From NCBI GenBank assembly GCA_964580725.1, contig CAZOLV010000008.1, forward strand, positions 25,512-89,511: DNA of 64,000 nucleotides, written 5' to 3'. The notes under the pieces were generated by a model. The model had not been told where the DNA came from. It searched no databases and worked only from the letters and a program-made list of their open reading frames with translations. Source of the stretch: Amarolinea sp964580725 (GTDB taxonomy: Bacteria; Chloroflexota; Anaerolineae; SSC4; Amarolineaceae). A program made the translations under genes and the position numbers. Below, one piece after another: positions 25,610 through 34,452 of this stretch (position 1 is its first letter; each line of letters starts with the position of its first letter).

Positions 25610-27076
25610 ATGTCGTTCAACCGCCAGGTCATTGCAGGCATCTTCTGGGTCTTCGTCTCGACGATGGCCTCGCGCGTGCTCTCCTTCCTCTCCAAGATCA
25701 TCCTGCTCAAACTGTTGGTGCCCGCAGACTTTGGCATCGTCCAGACCGCCTTCCTGGCGCTCGAATCGCTGCAACTGCTGCGCGAGTTCGGCTTCAGTTC
25801 GGCGCTCATCTACCGCAAGAGCGACATTCCCGCCGCCTCCGATGTCACCTTCTGGATCACCAACCTCACATCGCTCATCTACGCCGCGCTCGCCTTCGCC
25901 GGCGCACCCACCATTGCCCAATTCTTCGGCGATGCGCGCATCACCCCCGTGCTACAGGCGCTGGCCATCACCCTGGTCATCCGTTCGCCCGGCACGGTGC
26001 ACTTCGTCCTGCTGGCCAAAGAACTCGATTTCAAACGCAAAGTCCTGCCCGACGTCATTCCAACGGTCGGCTACGGCGCCATCGCCATCGTCCTCGGTCT
26101 GCTCGGCTTTGGCGTCTGGTCGCTGGTGTGGGCCAAACTTCTCGAAGCGACGCTGGGCGTCATCCTGGTCTGGCTGGTCGTCCCCTATCGCCCCGCCTGG
26201 CGCTTCGACACGAGCATCGCGCGCGAAATGTTTCACTACGGCATGCACGTCGTCGCCAGCCAGATTCTCATCTTCGCCATCACCAACGTGGACGACGCCT
26301 TCGTAGCGCGCATCTCTGGCATGGCCGCCCTCGGCGTCTACGGCACCGCCTACCTCCTCTCCAACATCCCGGCCACGCAGATCACCGCGCTGGTCAACCA
26401 GGTCATGTTTCCTGCTTTTGCCCGCCTGCAGGACGACCTGCCCTACTTTCGGCTCACCTTCTTCCGCACCGTGCGCTACGTCTCAATCCTTGCCGCACCC
26501 GTCGCCCTGTTGACCGTCTTCTTTGCCGCCGATTTCATCCAGGCGCTCGACCCGACCAAATGGGGCGACGCCGTCCTGCCCATTCAACTGCTGGCGGTCT
26601 ATGGCCTGTGTCGCTCCGTCGCCGCCAACATGGGCAACGTCTTCAAAGCAGGCGGCAAGCCGCAATGGCTCACCGCCATCGCCATCTGGCGTCTGACCAC
26701 CATGCTCATCTTCCTCTACCCCGCCGTCGCCTACGGCGGCGTCGTTGGCGTCAGCCTGCTCTCGGCCATCGTTGCCGTGGTTGACTGGTTCATCTCCGCC
26801 TGGCTCTGCAACAAGGTTATCGGCGCCTCGCTGCGGGACTACGGCGCCATCCTGCTGCCCCTGCTGGCCTTTGCCACCCTCAGCGCCGCCGCCGCGTATG
26901 GTCTGCGCCTCCTCATCTTCTCGCAGGCCAGTTTCGTCTCTCTCGTCTTCAGTGGCGTGGTGGGCCTGGGTCTCTACGGCGCCTTGCTGCTCGCCGCCGA
27001 CAGCGAACTGCGCGCCCTCTTCCAGCGCGGCCTGACCGCAGCGCGCGCCTTGTGGAAACAGTGGTCGCCGGCGTGA
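25610..27076 (+). CDS. Polysaccharide/lipid-linked oligosaccharide flippase (MATE/MVF type, Wzx-like)
   Basis: 488 aa from ATG 25610 (a GTG at 25592 in the same frame overlaps the terminator). It has 12-14 membrane segments and the Wzx/PST signatures: ASRVLSFLSKIILLKLLVPADFGIV, ITNVDDAFVARISGMAALGVYGTAYLLSNIPATQIT and PAFARLQDD. These proteins flip undecaprenyl-linked sugar repeat units across the membrane. It opens a run of glycosyltransferases and a phosphohexomutase. No clear ribosome site is present, and the terminator right upstream raises the question of how it is transcribed. Confidence 0.88.
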   Translation: MSFNRQVIAGIFWVFVSTMASRVLSFLSKIILLKLLVPADFGIVQTAFLALESLQLLREFGFSSALIYRKSDIPAASDVTFWITNLTSLIYAALAFAGAPTIAQFFGDARITPVLQALAITLVIRSPGTVHFVLLAKELDFKRKVLPDVIPTVGYGAIAIVLGLLGFGVWSLVWAKLLEATLGVILVWLVVPYRPAWRFDTSIAREMFHYGMHVVASQILIFAITNVDDAFVARISGMAALGVYGTAYLLSNIPATQITALVNQVMFPAFARLQDDLPYFRLTFFRTVRYVSILAAPVALLTVFFAADFIQALDPTKWGDAVLPIQLLAVYGLCRSVAANMGNVFKAGGKPQWLTAIAIWRLTTMLIFLYPAVAYGGVVGVSLLSAIVAVVDWFISAWLCNKVIGASLRDYGAILLPLLAFATLSAAAAYGLRLLIFSQASFVSLVFSGVVGLGLYGALLLAADSELRALFQRGLTAARALWKQWSPA

Positions 27077-27091
27077 CTTGACAGGTGCTTC

Positions 27092-28147
27092 GTGAGAATT
27101 CTGCTCGTGGCCAACGTTCAACTCAACCCCTACGTGCGCCTGCTGGCCGAAGGGCTGCGCACCGCTGGCGCCAACGTGCGCCTGGCCGCCGGTCTGTCGC
27201 TGCCCGGACTGCTGCGCCAGCGTTGGCGCGGCCTCGATGTGCTGCATCTGCACTGGCTCGAACTGCTCTACGAAGCGCCCACGTCTCTGCGCAGCGCCTG
27301 GCGCCTGCTCAACCTGCTGCTCACCCTGGTCCTGGCGCGCCTGCTGGGCGTCACTCTAGTCTACACCGTCCACAACTTCACGCATCACGAGGGGCGCTAT
27401 CCTCGTCTGAACGACCTGGGCAACCGCGCCCTCTACCGCCTGGCGCACGCCCTGCACGTGCACGATGATGCCGCCGCCCAGGCGCTGACGGCGCGCCTGC
27501 CCGCCGCCGCCCTGGTCTACGTCGTTGCGCACGGCAGTTACATCGGCGCCTATCCCAACACCGTCGGCCGCGCCCAGGCGCGCACACACCTGGGGCTGGA
27601 CGATGCCAGCGTCGTCCTGTTCTTCGGCGGCGGCATCCGTCCCTACAAAGGGCTGGAACTGCTCCTCGCCGCCTTTGCTCAGATCACCGACCCGCAGGCG
27701 CGCCTGCTCATCGCCGGCCATGCGCATCAACCCGCCTATGCCACAACCATCCAGGCCCTGGCCGATCAGGATGCCCGCGTGCGCCTGGCGCTGCGTCACC
27801 TGCCGGATGACGAGCTTCAGTTCTACTATCAGGCCAGCGACGCCTGCGTCTTGCCCTATCGGGCCGTCGCCACATCGGGTGCGGCTTTGTTGGCCCTTTC
27901 CTTTGGCTGCCCGCTGGTGGCGCCGCACCGCGGCCCCTTCCCCGCCCTCACCGCCGGCGGGCGCGGCCTGCTCTTCGAACCAGACAGCGTGACCGGCCTG
28001 GCCGAGGCGCTGCGTCAGGCCAACCGTTTCGACGCCGCCACGCGCCGCGCCTGCCTGACCTACGCCCAGGGCCTGGCCTGGCCTGCGCTGGCGCAGGCGC
28101 ACCTGGCCGCTTATCGCCGGGCGTCAGGAGGAAGGGCGCCATGCTGA
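27092..28147 (+). CDS. Glycosyltransferase (GT-B)
   Basis: 351 aa from GTG 27092, 15 bases after the flippase stop. The N-terminal half has MRILLVANVQLNPYVRLLAEGLRTAG and LHLHWLELLYE (nucleotide-fold entry with W-L-E typical of GlcNAc/Fuc-like GT4 proteins) and TVHNFTHHEGRYPRLN. The C-terminal half has VLFFGGGIRPYKGLELLLAAF and FYYQASDACVLPYRAVATSGA, ending PLVAPHRGPFPAL. Likely adds one sugar of the exported glycan in the cytoplasm. Coupled to the next glycosyltransferase by a 7-base overlap. Confidence 0.87.
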   Translation: MRILLVANVQLNPYVRLLAEGLRTAGANVRLAAGLSLPGLLRQRWRGLDVLHLHWLELLYEAPTSLRSAWRLLNLLLTLVLARLLGVTLVYTVHNFTHHEGRYPRLNDLGNRALYRLAHALHVHDDAAAQALTARLPAAALVYVVAHGSYIGAYPNTVGRAQARTHLGLDDASVVLFFGGGIRPYKGLELLLAAFAQITDPQARLLIAGHAHQPAYATTIQALADQDARVRLALRHLPDDELQFYYQASDACVLPYRAVATSGAALLALSFGCPLVAPHRGPFPALTAGGRGLLFEPDSVTGLAEALRQANRFDAATRRACLTYAQGLAWPALAQAHLAAYRRASGGRAPC

Positions 28148-29337
28148 GCGGCCAGACCATCATCTGCCTGGCGCCCGAACGCTGGACCGGCCTCTGGCGC
28201 AATCGTCACCAGTTGATGACGCGCTTTGCGCGTCACAACCGGGTTTTGTGGGTCGAGCCGCGCCCCTACTGGGGCGATGTCGTGCACACGCTGCACACGG
28301 GGCGCCTGGGCGACTTCGGTCTGGCCTGGCCGCGGCCGCGGCACGTGCAGGATGGGCTGTTCGTCTATCGCGACCCGCTGTGGCTGCCGTTGAGCGGACG
28401 CGCCCCCCTGCGCCAGATCACCGCAGCGGGGCGGCTGTTGGCCCTGCGGGCGGCCGCGCGCCGCCTGGGCGGCGGCCGCCCGCCCATCCTCTGGCTGTTT
28501 CGGCCCGACCAGGGCGACCTGATTGGGCAGTGCGGCGAGCGCCTGGTCATCTACCATGCGGTGGACGAGTATGCCGCCTACGAACTAGAATTTCAGGCCG
28601 ATCAGGCCGCCAATCGCCCTGGCCAGGTGCAGCAGATGGAGCAGGCAATTTTGCGCCGCGCCGATCTGGCGCTGGTGACCTCGGCGCCGCTGCTGGCCGC
28701 CAAACAGGCCCTGCACCCCAACATCCACCTGATCCCCAACGGCGTGGACTTCGAAGCGTTCAGCGCGGCGCTGGCGCAACCATCGGCCCCGGCCGCGCTG
28801 GCCGCCATGCCTCATCCCCGGCTCGGCTTCGTTGGCGCCATCAACGAAAAGGTGGATTTGCGGCTGCTCGGTGCGCTGGCTGCCGCTCATCGCGCCTGGC
28901 AGATCGTTTTGGTTGGACCAACGACGCTGCGCTACAATCTGGATGAGCTGGCGGCGCTGCGTCAACAGCCCAACGTGCATTTCGCCGGCCCCGTGCCTGT
29001 CGGCGAGGTGCCGCACGCCATCGCCGCATGCGATGTATCGCTGATGCCCTACAAGCGCAACGTCTGGACGCATCACATCAGCCCGCTCAAGCTGTACGAA
29101 TACCTGGCGATTGGCCATCCCATCGTCAGCACGGCCATTGCAGCTACCGACGGGCTGGAGACGCTGGTCGCCGTGGCGCAAGATGCGGAAGATTTCGGCA
29201 GGCAAGCCGAACAGGCGCTGGCCAGTGCGGGCGATCAGGCGGCGGTTGCAGCCCGGCGCGCCTTTGCCGCCCAACAAACCTGGGACGCCCGCGTCGAGCG
29301 CATCTCGGAACTGATCGGCGCGGCGCGCGGCGCATAG
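28141..29337 (+). CDS. Glycosyltransferase (GT-B, GT1/GT4-like)
   Basis: 398 aa. A strong GGAGGAAGGG precedes the ATG, which overlaps the upstream gene. Motifs: ERWTGLWRNRHQLMTRFARHNRVLWVEPRP at the N-terminus (typical of capsule and teichoic-like glycosyltransferases), VIYHAVDEYAAYE, LVTSAPLLAAKQ, NGVDFEAF, RLGFVGAINEKVDLRLLGALA, and MPYKRNVWTHHISPLKLYEYLAIGHPIVSTAI in the donor site. Sugar and acceptor unknown. Confidence 0.88.
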   Translation: MLSGQTIICLAPERWTGLWRNRHQLMTRFARHNRVLWVEPRPYWGDVVHTLHTGRLGDFGLAWPRPRHVQDGLFVYRDPLWLPLSGRAPLRQITAAGRLLALRAAARRLGGGRPPILWLFRPDQGDLIGQCGERLVIYHAVDEYAAYELEFQADQAANRPGQVQQMEQAILRRADLALVTSAPLLAAKQALHPNIHLIPNGVDFEAFSAALAQPSAPAALAAMPHPRLGFVGAINEKVDLRLLGALAAAHRAWQIVLVGPTTLRYNLDELAALRQQPNVHFAGPVPVGEVPHAIAACDVSLMPYKRNVWTHHISPLKLYEYLAIGHPIVSTAIAATDGLETLVAVAQDAEDFGRQAEQALASAGDQAAVAARRAFAAQQTWDARVERISELIGAARGA

Positions 29338-29379
29338 GCGCCAAACCGCACACAAAACGAAAACCCTGCGGAGAAGCAG

Positions 29380-30126
29380 ATGCTCACCTGGCAGCAACAA
29401 CATGAAATCGAACAAACCGTCTACCCGGACTACAGCACGGCGGCTTACGCCGATCTACGCCAGCGCCTGGCGGAGGCATTGGCACCGGGGTCGTTCGTGT
29501 TCGATGCAGGCAGTGGGCCAGGCACCTGGCTGCTGCGCCGTCACCGCGACGCCATCCGTGTGGCCGGACTCGATCTCTTTCGCCCCGACCCCCTGCCCTC
29601 CCATTGTTACGCCATCGGCTCGCTCGACGCCATCCCCTACCAGGCGCAGGCGTTCGACGTGCTGCTCTGTTACGACGTAGTGGAACACCTGGCCGACCCG
29701 GCGGCGGTCTTCGCCGAGTTCTGGCGCGTGCTCAAGCCGGGCGGGCGCTGTTTCATCAAGACGCCCAATCTCTACGGTCCTTCCACGCTGGCGGCCGCCC
29801 TGTTGCCCCATGCTCTGCACATTGCCGTGCACCGGCGCCTGGGCACGCGTGAAGGCAGCGTCTTTCCCACCCTGTTCCGCTGCAACACGGCGGCGCAACT
29901 GCGCATGGCGCTGGTCGCCGCCGGTTTCACGGTCGAGGCGCTCTACACCGTCGAGGAGACCGCCGGCTATCTCGCCTTCAACCCCTGGAGTTATGCACTG
30001 GCCTTGCGCTACAGCCGCTTCCTGGCGCGTCCGGCCCTGGCGTCTCTGCGCAGCGGCCTGGTTGGATGTTTTCGTAAACCGTCTTTGTCGCCCCTTGCAA
30101 ACGATGGTAAAATCGCGCAGTCTTGA
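29380..30126 (+). CDS. Class I SAM-dependent methyltransferase
   Basis: 248 aa, GGAGAAG before the ATG. Methyltransf_11 fold: motif I VFDAGSGPGTWLLRR (residues 40-55), VAGLDLF for the ribose-binding acid, LLCYDVVEHLADPAAVFAEFWRVLKPGGRCFIKTPN for motifs IV-VI. Set in a glycan cluster, it probably methylates a sugar or lipid-linked intermediate. The promoter for the next gene lies in its last codons. Confidence 0.88.
   Translation: MLTWQQQHEIEQTVYPDYSTAAYADLRQRLAEALAPGSFVFDAGSGPGTWLLRRHRDAIRVAGLDLFRPDPLPSHCYAIGSLDAIPYQAQAFDVLLCYDVVEHLADPAAVFAEFWRVLKPGGRCFIKTPNLYGPSTLAAALLPHALHIAVHRRLGTREGSVFPTLFRCNTAAQLRMALVAAGFTVEALYTVEETAGYLAFNPWSYALALRYSRFLARPALASLRSGLVGCFRKPSLSPLANDGKIAQS
30085..30113 (+). 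promoter_or_regulatory. Internal promoter for the phosphohexomutase gene
   Basis: TTGTCG (30085-30090) and TAAAAT (30108-30113), spacer 17, extended by TGG. Confidence 0.5.
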
Positions 30127-30156
30127 CAACTCGCACACAAAGCCCCGGAGGATGTA

Positions 30157-31626
30157 ATGGACATTCATTTTGGAACCGACGGCTGGCGCGCCGTCATCAG
30201 CGACACTTTCACCTTTGCCAACGTGCGCCTGGTGGCCCAAGCCGTGGCCGACGTGGTGCGCCAACAGTACCCGGCGGTGCAGCCGCTGCACATGGTCGTC
30301 GGCTTCGACACCCGCTTTCTCTCGGATCGCTATGCGCGCGAAGTCGCCTGCGTGTTGGCTGCCAACGGCATCCGCATCAGCCTGACGCGTGCCGACACGC
30401 CAACCCCGGCCGTCTCGCACGCCATCGTGACGCGTCAGGCGCAGGGCGGCGTGATGATCACCGCCAGCCACAACCCGCCGCGCTACAACGGCATCAAGCT
30501 CAAGGCGGCCTATGGCGGTTCTGCCTCGCCCGCTGACTGCGAACGCGTGGAGGCGCAACTGCTGGCCAACGAACAACAGGGGCGTAGACCGCAGATGCTG
30601 GACTTCGACGACGCCCAGGCGCATGGCCTGATCGAACGTTTCGACCCGCGCCCCGACTACCGCAATCACCTGGCGCGCCTGGTTGATTTCGAGACGATCC
30701 GGCGCGGCCACCTGCGCGTGGTGGTGGATGCGATGTACGGCGCCGGCCGGGGATTTCTGGCCGACATGCTGTGCGAGGCAGGCGCCGACGTACTGGAACT
30801 GCGCGGCGAGATGAACCCCGGTTTCAACGGCATTCACCCGGAGCCAATCGCACGCTATCTACAGCCCCTGGCCGAAACATTGTGCGGCGGCGTGTGGCAT
30901 CTGGGCCTGGCCACCGACGGCGACGCCGACCGCATCGGCGCGATGGCGCCCAACGGCCGTTTCATTGACCCGCACGTCATCATGGCGCTCAGCCTGCGCT
31001 ATCTGTTCGGCCAACGCCAACAGCGCGGCATGGTGGTCAAAACGGTTTCGACGACCCAAATGCTGAATCGCCTGGCGACGCGCTACAGCCTGCCGATCCA
31101 GGAGACGCCGGTCGGTTTCAACCACATCAGCGACCTGATGATGAATCACGACGTGCTGATCGGCGGCGAAGAATCTGGCGGCATCAGCATCAAGGGGCAT
31201 ATTCCTGAAGGCGACGGCGTGCTGATGGGGATGCTGTTGGCGGAGATCGTGGCGGCGCATGGCAGCGACTGTCAGGCGCTGCTGGCCGACCTGACGCGCG
31301 ATGTGGGGGCCTTCTACTATGCGCGCAACGATTTTCAGTTGAAGACAGTGGATGGGCGCCCGCCCTTCACCAAGCGGGAGCTGACGGCGCGGCTGATGCA
31401 GTCGCCGCCGGCGCAGTTGGCGGGTGCGCCGGTGGCGCAAGTCTTGTCCAACGATGGCGTCAAGTACGTCATGCAGGACGATAGCTGGCTGCTGATTCGC
31501 CCCTCAGGCACCGAACCGGTGCTGCGTATGTACGCCGAGGCGCACAGCGAGCCGATGGTGGCGGCGCTGCTCAAGGACGGCGAGTCGTTGGCGCCACTCC
31601 CCGCCCGGCGCAATGGCGATCATTGA
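30157..31626 (+). CDS. Phosphoglucomutase/phosphomannomutase (alpha-D-phosphohexomutase)
   Basis: 489 aa, GGAGG before the ATG. All four domain signatures are present: phosphoserine loop ITASHNPPRYNGIK, metal loop ATDGDADRIG, sugar loop GGEESGGISIKGHIPEGDG and phosphate loop RPSGTEPVLRMYAE. It interconverts hexose 1- and 6-phosphates to supply nucleotide sugars for the upstream glycosyltransferases. Its TGA is followed directly by the stop of the convergent zinc-finger gene. Confidence 0.94.
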   Translation: MDIHFGTDGWRAVISDTFTFANVRLVAQAVADVVRQQYPAVQPLHMVVGFDTRFLSDRYAREVACVLAANGIRISLTRADTPTPAVSHAIVTRQAQGGVMITASHNPPRYNGIKLKAAYGGSASPADCERVEAQLLANEQQGRRPQMLDFDDAQAHGLIERFDPRPDYRNHLARLVDFETIRRGHLRVVVDAMYGAGRGFLADMLCEAGADVLELRGEMNPGFNGIHPEPIARYLQPLAETLCGGVWHLGLATDGDADRIGAMAPNGRFIDPHVIMALSLRYLFGQRQQRGMVVKTVSTTQMLNRLATRYSLPIQETPVGFNHISDLMMNHDVLIGGEESGGISIKGHIPEGDGVLMGMLLAEIVAAHGSDCQALLADLTRDVGAFYYARNDFQLKTVDGRPPFTKRELTARLMQSPPAQLAGAPVAQVLSNDGVKYVMQDDSWLLIRPSGTEPVLRMYAEAHSEPMVAALLKDGESLAPLPARRNGDH

Positions 31627-31872
31627 TCACGCAGGGTTCGTTGGTCGGGCGGCTTTGCGCAGGCGCGTCATCAGGCGCTGGAGGAATCCGGCGGGCGGCG
31701 CTGCGTTACAGGCGCCGGACATGGCCTGCATCGTCCAGGCCAGGCTGGAACGGCAGCGCAGACAAAAACGCAGATGATTGTGGATCAGTTGCATCTCTTC
31801 ACGGGTGGCTCGATTCTCAAGAAAGGATGCGTACAACGATTCCAGTTCTTCGCAGGTTACAGTCGGCTTCAC
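31627..31872 (-). CDS. Small zinc-finger (anti-sigma/HC2-like) protein
   Basis: 81 aa from GTG 31872 with GAGGGG upstream; the longer open frame to 32085 is rich in unlikely sequence and contains a His run. Pattern: CEELESLYASFLENRATREEMQLIHNHLRFCLRC, i.e. an initial Cys, then His-x3-Cys-x2-Cys, as in zf-HC2 anti-sigma domains. No membrane segment or sensor domain follows, so it would be a soluble remnant or stand-alone zinc finger. No sigma factor gene is next to it. Confidence 0.6.
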   Translation of the reverse strand: MKPTVTCEELESLYASFLENRATREEMQLIHNHLRFCLRCRSSLAWTMQAMSGACNAAPPAGFLQRLMTRLRKAARPTNPA

Positions 31873-32026
31873 TCGCCCCTCGGTTTCGAATCTTGAATGA
31901 TGGTGATGGTGACGCCAACGCGTCAACCGCACACGCCCGGCGCTTGTTCTGCGTGTAGCAGACAAATGTTCGAGCCATCCGCAGCACTTGAATAGACGGC
32001 GTGGGGCCGGAATTGTCACAGGTCCC

Positions 32027-32055
32027 TTGACGGACGGAATGACCCGTGCTATGAT
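32027..32055 (+). promoter_or_regulatory. Promoter of tdh-kbl
   Basis: TTGACG (32027-32032) and TATGAT (32050-32055), spacer 17, extended by TGC. It leaves a leader of about 98 bases with no recognised riboswitch. Confidence 0.7.
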
Positions 32056-32159
32056 TTCAGTAACAAAGCGATGCAGCCCGACCAACGCTGCACCGGCCGC
32101 CAGCAGCCGTTGGGCAAAGCTGACACTGCCCTGACCTACCTCGAAGGAGAGGTTCTCTT

Positions 32160-33230
32160 ATGACCCACAAAGGCAAGATGCGAGCCATCATCAAACCCGA
32201 ACGATCCCCGGGCCTGGAGATGGCGCTGGTTGATCTTCCCCGCGTTGGCCCCCATGACGCCCTCATCGCAGTCAAAGCGACATCCATATGCGGCACCGAT
32301 CTGCACATTTTCAAGTGGGACCCCTGGGCGCGAGCGCACATTGACCCGCCGATCGTGGTGGGTCACGAGTTTTGCGGCGAGGTGGTGGAGGTGGGCCGTG
32401 AGGTGACGCAGGTCAAAGTGGGCGATTTCGTTTCAGCCGAAAGTCACATAACCTGCCAGACCTGCGCCCAGTGCCGCACCGGCAACGGGCATATCTGCAA
32501 GAACACCAAAATCATCGGCGTTGGGCGCGACGGCTGTTGGGCCGATTACATCGCCATGCCGGAGTTCAACCTGTGGCACAACCCGCCCGATATGCCGGTC
32601 GAAATCGCCAGCCTGCAGGAGAATTTTGGCAACGCTGTGCACACCGCCTTTGCCACCGATGTAACGGCGCGCAAGGTGCTCGTTTCGGGCTGTGGGCCGG
32701 TGGGCCTGATGACGATTGCGGTCTGCAAGGCGGCCGGCGCTCGCCAGATTTTTGCCACCGACATTTCTCCCTATCGCCTACGCCTGGCGCTGCGCATGGG
32801 CGCACAGTTTGCCTACAACGTCAGCGAAACCGATCCGGTGCGGGCGATCATGGAAGCGACCGAGGGTGAGGGAGTGGATGTGTTGCTGGAGATGTCGGGC
32901 GCGGCGGCGGCGCTCGATCAGGGTTTCAAGGCGCTGCGCGATGGGGGCGAGGCGGCGCTGCTTGGGCTGGCCCCCGCCGCCATTGGCTTCGATCTGAACA
33001 ATCACATCATTTTCAAGGGCGCCACGGTCTACGGAATCGTAGGGCGGCGCCTGTGGCAAACCTGGTATCAGATGCGCGGGCTGCTGCGTTCCGGCGCAGT
33101 GGACCTGACGCCGGTCATCACGCACCGTTTTGCACTGGAGGACTATCAGGAGGCGCTCAGCGTCATGCAGAGCGGGCAGAGCGGTAAGGTGGTGATGTTC
33201 CCAAATGGGTTGCCCGCAGGGGCTGCGTGA
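32160..33230 (+). CDS. tdh: L-threonine 3-dehydrogenase
   Basis: 356 aa, GAAGGAGAGG before the ATG. Zinc MDR enzyme with catalytic site CGTDLHIFKWDPWA, GHEFCGEVVEVG, structural zinc cysteines CQTCAQCRTGNGHIC and Rossmann loop VSGCGPVGLMTIAVCKAAGA. KWDPWA is the Tdh-specific stretch. It oxidises threonine to 2-amino-3-ketobutyrate with NAD+. The next gene, kbl, splits the product, so the pair is a complete threonine-to-glycine pathway. Confidence 0.95.
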   Translation: MTHKGKMRAIIKPERSPGLEMALVDLPRVGPHDALIAVKATSICGTDLHIFKWDPWARAHIDPPIVVGHEFCGEVVEVGREVTQVKVGDFVSAESHITCQTCAQCRTGNGHICKNTKIIGVGRDGCWADYIAMPEFNLWHNPPDMPVEIASLQENFGNAVHTAFATDVTARKVLVSGCGPVGLMTIAVCKAAGARQIFATDISPYRLRLALRMGAQFAYNVSETDPVRAIMEATEGEGVDVLLEMSGAAAALDQGFKALRDGGEAALLGLAPAAIGFDLNNHIIFKGATVYGIVGRRLWQTWYQMRGLLRSGAVDLTPVITHRFALEDYQEALSVMQSGQSGKVVMFPNGLPAGAA

Positions 33231-33249
33231 CAGCGAGGAGAAGCGAGCA

Positions 33250-34431
33250 ATGACTGACAAACTGGCTTGGATCACGGAAGAGATGACCAGTCTGGAGCAG
33301 CAGGGTCTGCGCATCAGGCTACGCACGATTGGTTCGGCGGTCGGCGCCTGGATGACGGTGGATGGCCGGCGCGTGCTGAACATGTGCACCAACGATTACT
33401 TGGGCCTGGCCAATCACCCGGCGTTACGCGCCGCCGCCCAGGCGGCCATTGGCGAGTGGGGCGTTGGCCCGGCGGCGGTGCGCTCGATTGCGGGTACGAC
33501 GGCGCTGCATGCGCAATTGGAAAAGCGCCTGGCAGAGTTCAAGGGGGTGGAAGATGCGCTCTATGTGCAGTCGGGCTTTTGCGCCAATCAGGCCGCCATT
33601 GCGCCGCTGGTGGGCAAGGAAGATGTGATTTTCTCCGACCGCCTCAACCATGCGTCCATCATCGATGGCTGCCGTCTCTCCAGCGCCAGGATCATCCCCT
33701 ACGAACACTGCAACGTCGAGGACGCCGAACGCGTGATCCGGGAGAACCTGCCCAATTACCGCCGCGGGCTGCTGATCAGCGATGGCGTCTTTTCGATGGA
33801 TGGCGACATGGCCCCGCTCGATCAACTCCATGCGGTCGCCGAACGTTACGGTGTGATGACCATGGTGGATGACGCCCACGGCGAAGGGGTGATTGGGCGC
33901 GGCGGGCGCGGGATTGTGGATCATTTCGATCTGCGCGGCAAGTTCGATGTCGAGGTGGGAACTTTGTCCAAGGCCTTTGGCGTCGTTGGAGGCGTGATTG
34001 CCGGCAAGAAGGTGATTGTGGATTATGTGCGTCAGAAAGCGCGCCCGTTCCTCTTTTCCAGCGCCGTGACCCCCGCCGATACAGCCGCTTGCCTGGCGGC
34101 GGTTGATCTGCTGGAGGCCTCGACAGCCCTGGTCGAACGTTTGTGGAACAATGCGCGTTTCTTCAAGGGTGAGATGCAGCGCCTGGGCTTCGATACCGGG
34201 CGCAGCCAAACGCCGATCACCCCGATCATGCTTGGCGAGGCGCCGCTGGCGCAACAGTTCAGCCGCACGCTGTTCGAGCGTGGCCTGTTTGCCATGGCGA
34301 TCGGTTTTCCCACGGTGCCGCGCGGCCAGGCGCGTATCCGTGTGATGATCAGCGCCAGTCACACCGAGGACGATCTGGCGCAGGCGTTGGAGATCTTTGG
34401 CGCCGTAGGCAAATCGTTGGGCGTCATTTGA
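33250..34431 (+). CDS. kbl: Glycine C-acetyltransferase (2-amino-3-ketobutyrate CoA ligase)
   Basis: 393 aa from ATG 33250 (GAGGAG upstream). PLP alpha-oxoamine synthase: CTNDYLGLANHP, GTTALHAQLEKRLAEFKGVEDAL, DRLNHASIIDGCRLS, DGVFSMDGDMAPL, VDDAHGEGVIGRGGRG, and the PLP lysine in TLSKAFGVVGG. It converts 2-amino-3-ketobutyrate and CoA to glycine and acetyl-CoA. Immediate downstream partner of tdh; this context favours Kbl over BioF. Confidence 0.94.
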   Translation: MTDKLAWITEEMTSLEQQGLRIRLRTIGSAVGAWMTVDGRRVLNMCTNDYLGLANHPALRAAAQAAIGEWGVGPAAVRSIAGTTALHAQLEKRLAEFKGVEDALYVQSGFCANQAAIAPLVGKEDVIFSDRLNHASIIDGCRLSSARIIPYEHCNVEDAERVIRENLPNYRRGLLISDGVFSMDGDMAPLDQLHAVAERYGVMTMVDDAHGEGVIGRGGRGIVDHFDLRGKFDVEVGTLSKAFGVVGGVIAGKKVIVDYVRQKARPFLFSSAVTPADTAACLAAVDLLEASTALVERLWNNARFFKGEMQRLGFDTGRSQTPITPIMLGEAPLAQQFSRTLFERGLFAMAIGFPTVPRGQARIRVMISASHTEDDLAQALEIFGAVGKSLGVI

Positions 34432-34452
34432 GCAGGGATGAGGAGGGGAACA

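Noticed and set aside
31873..32085. Longer start for the zinc-finger gene including a His run
   Set aside because: It would overlap the tdh promoter region; GTG 31872 has a strong GAGGGG upstream and the extension has no domain.
32062..32159. Glycine or threonine riboswitch in the tdh leader
   Set aside because: The leader is under 100 bases and lacks the conserved glycine-aptamer elements.
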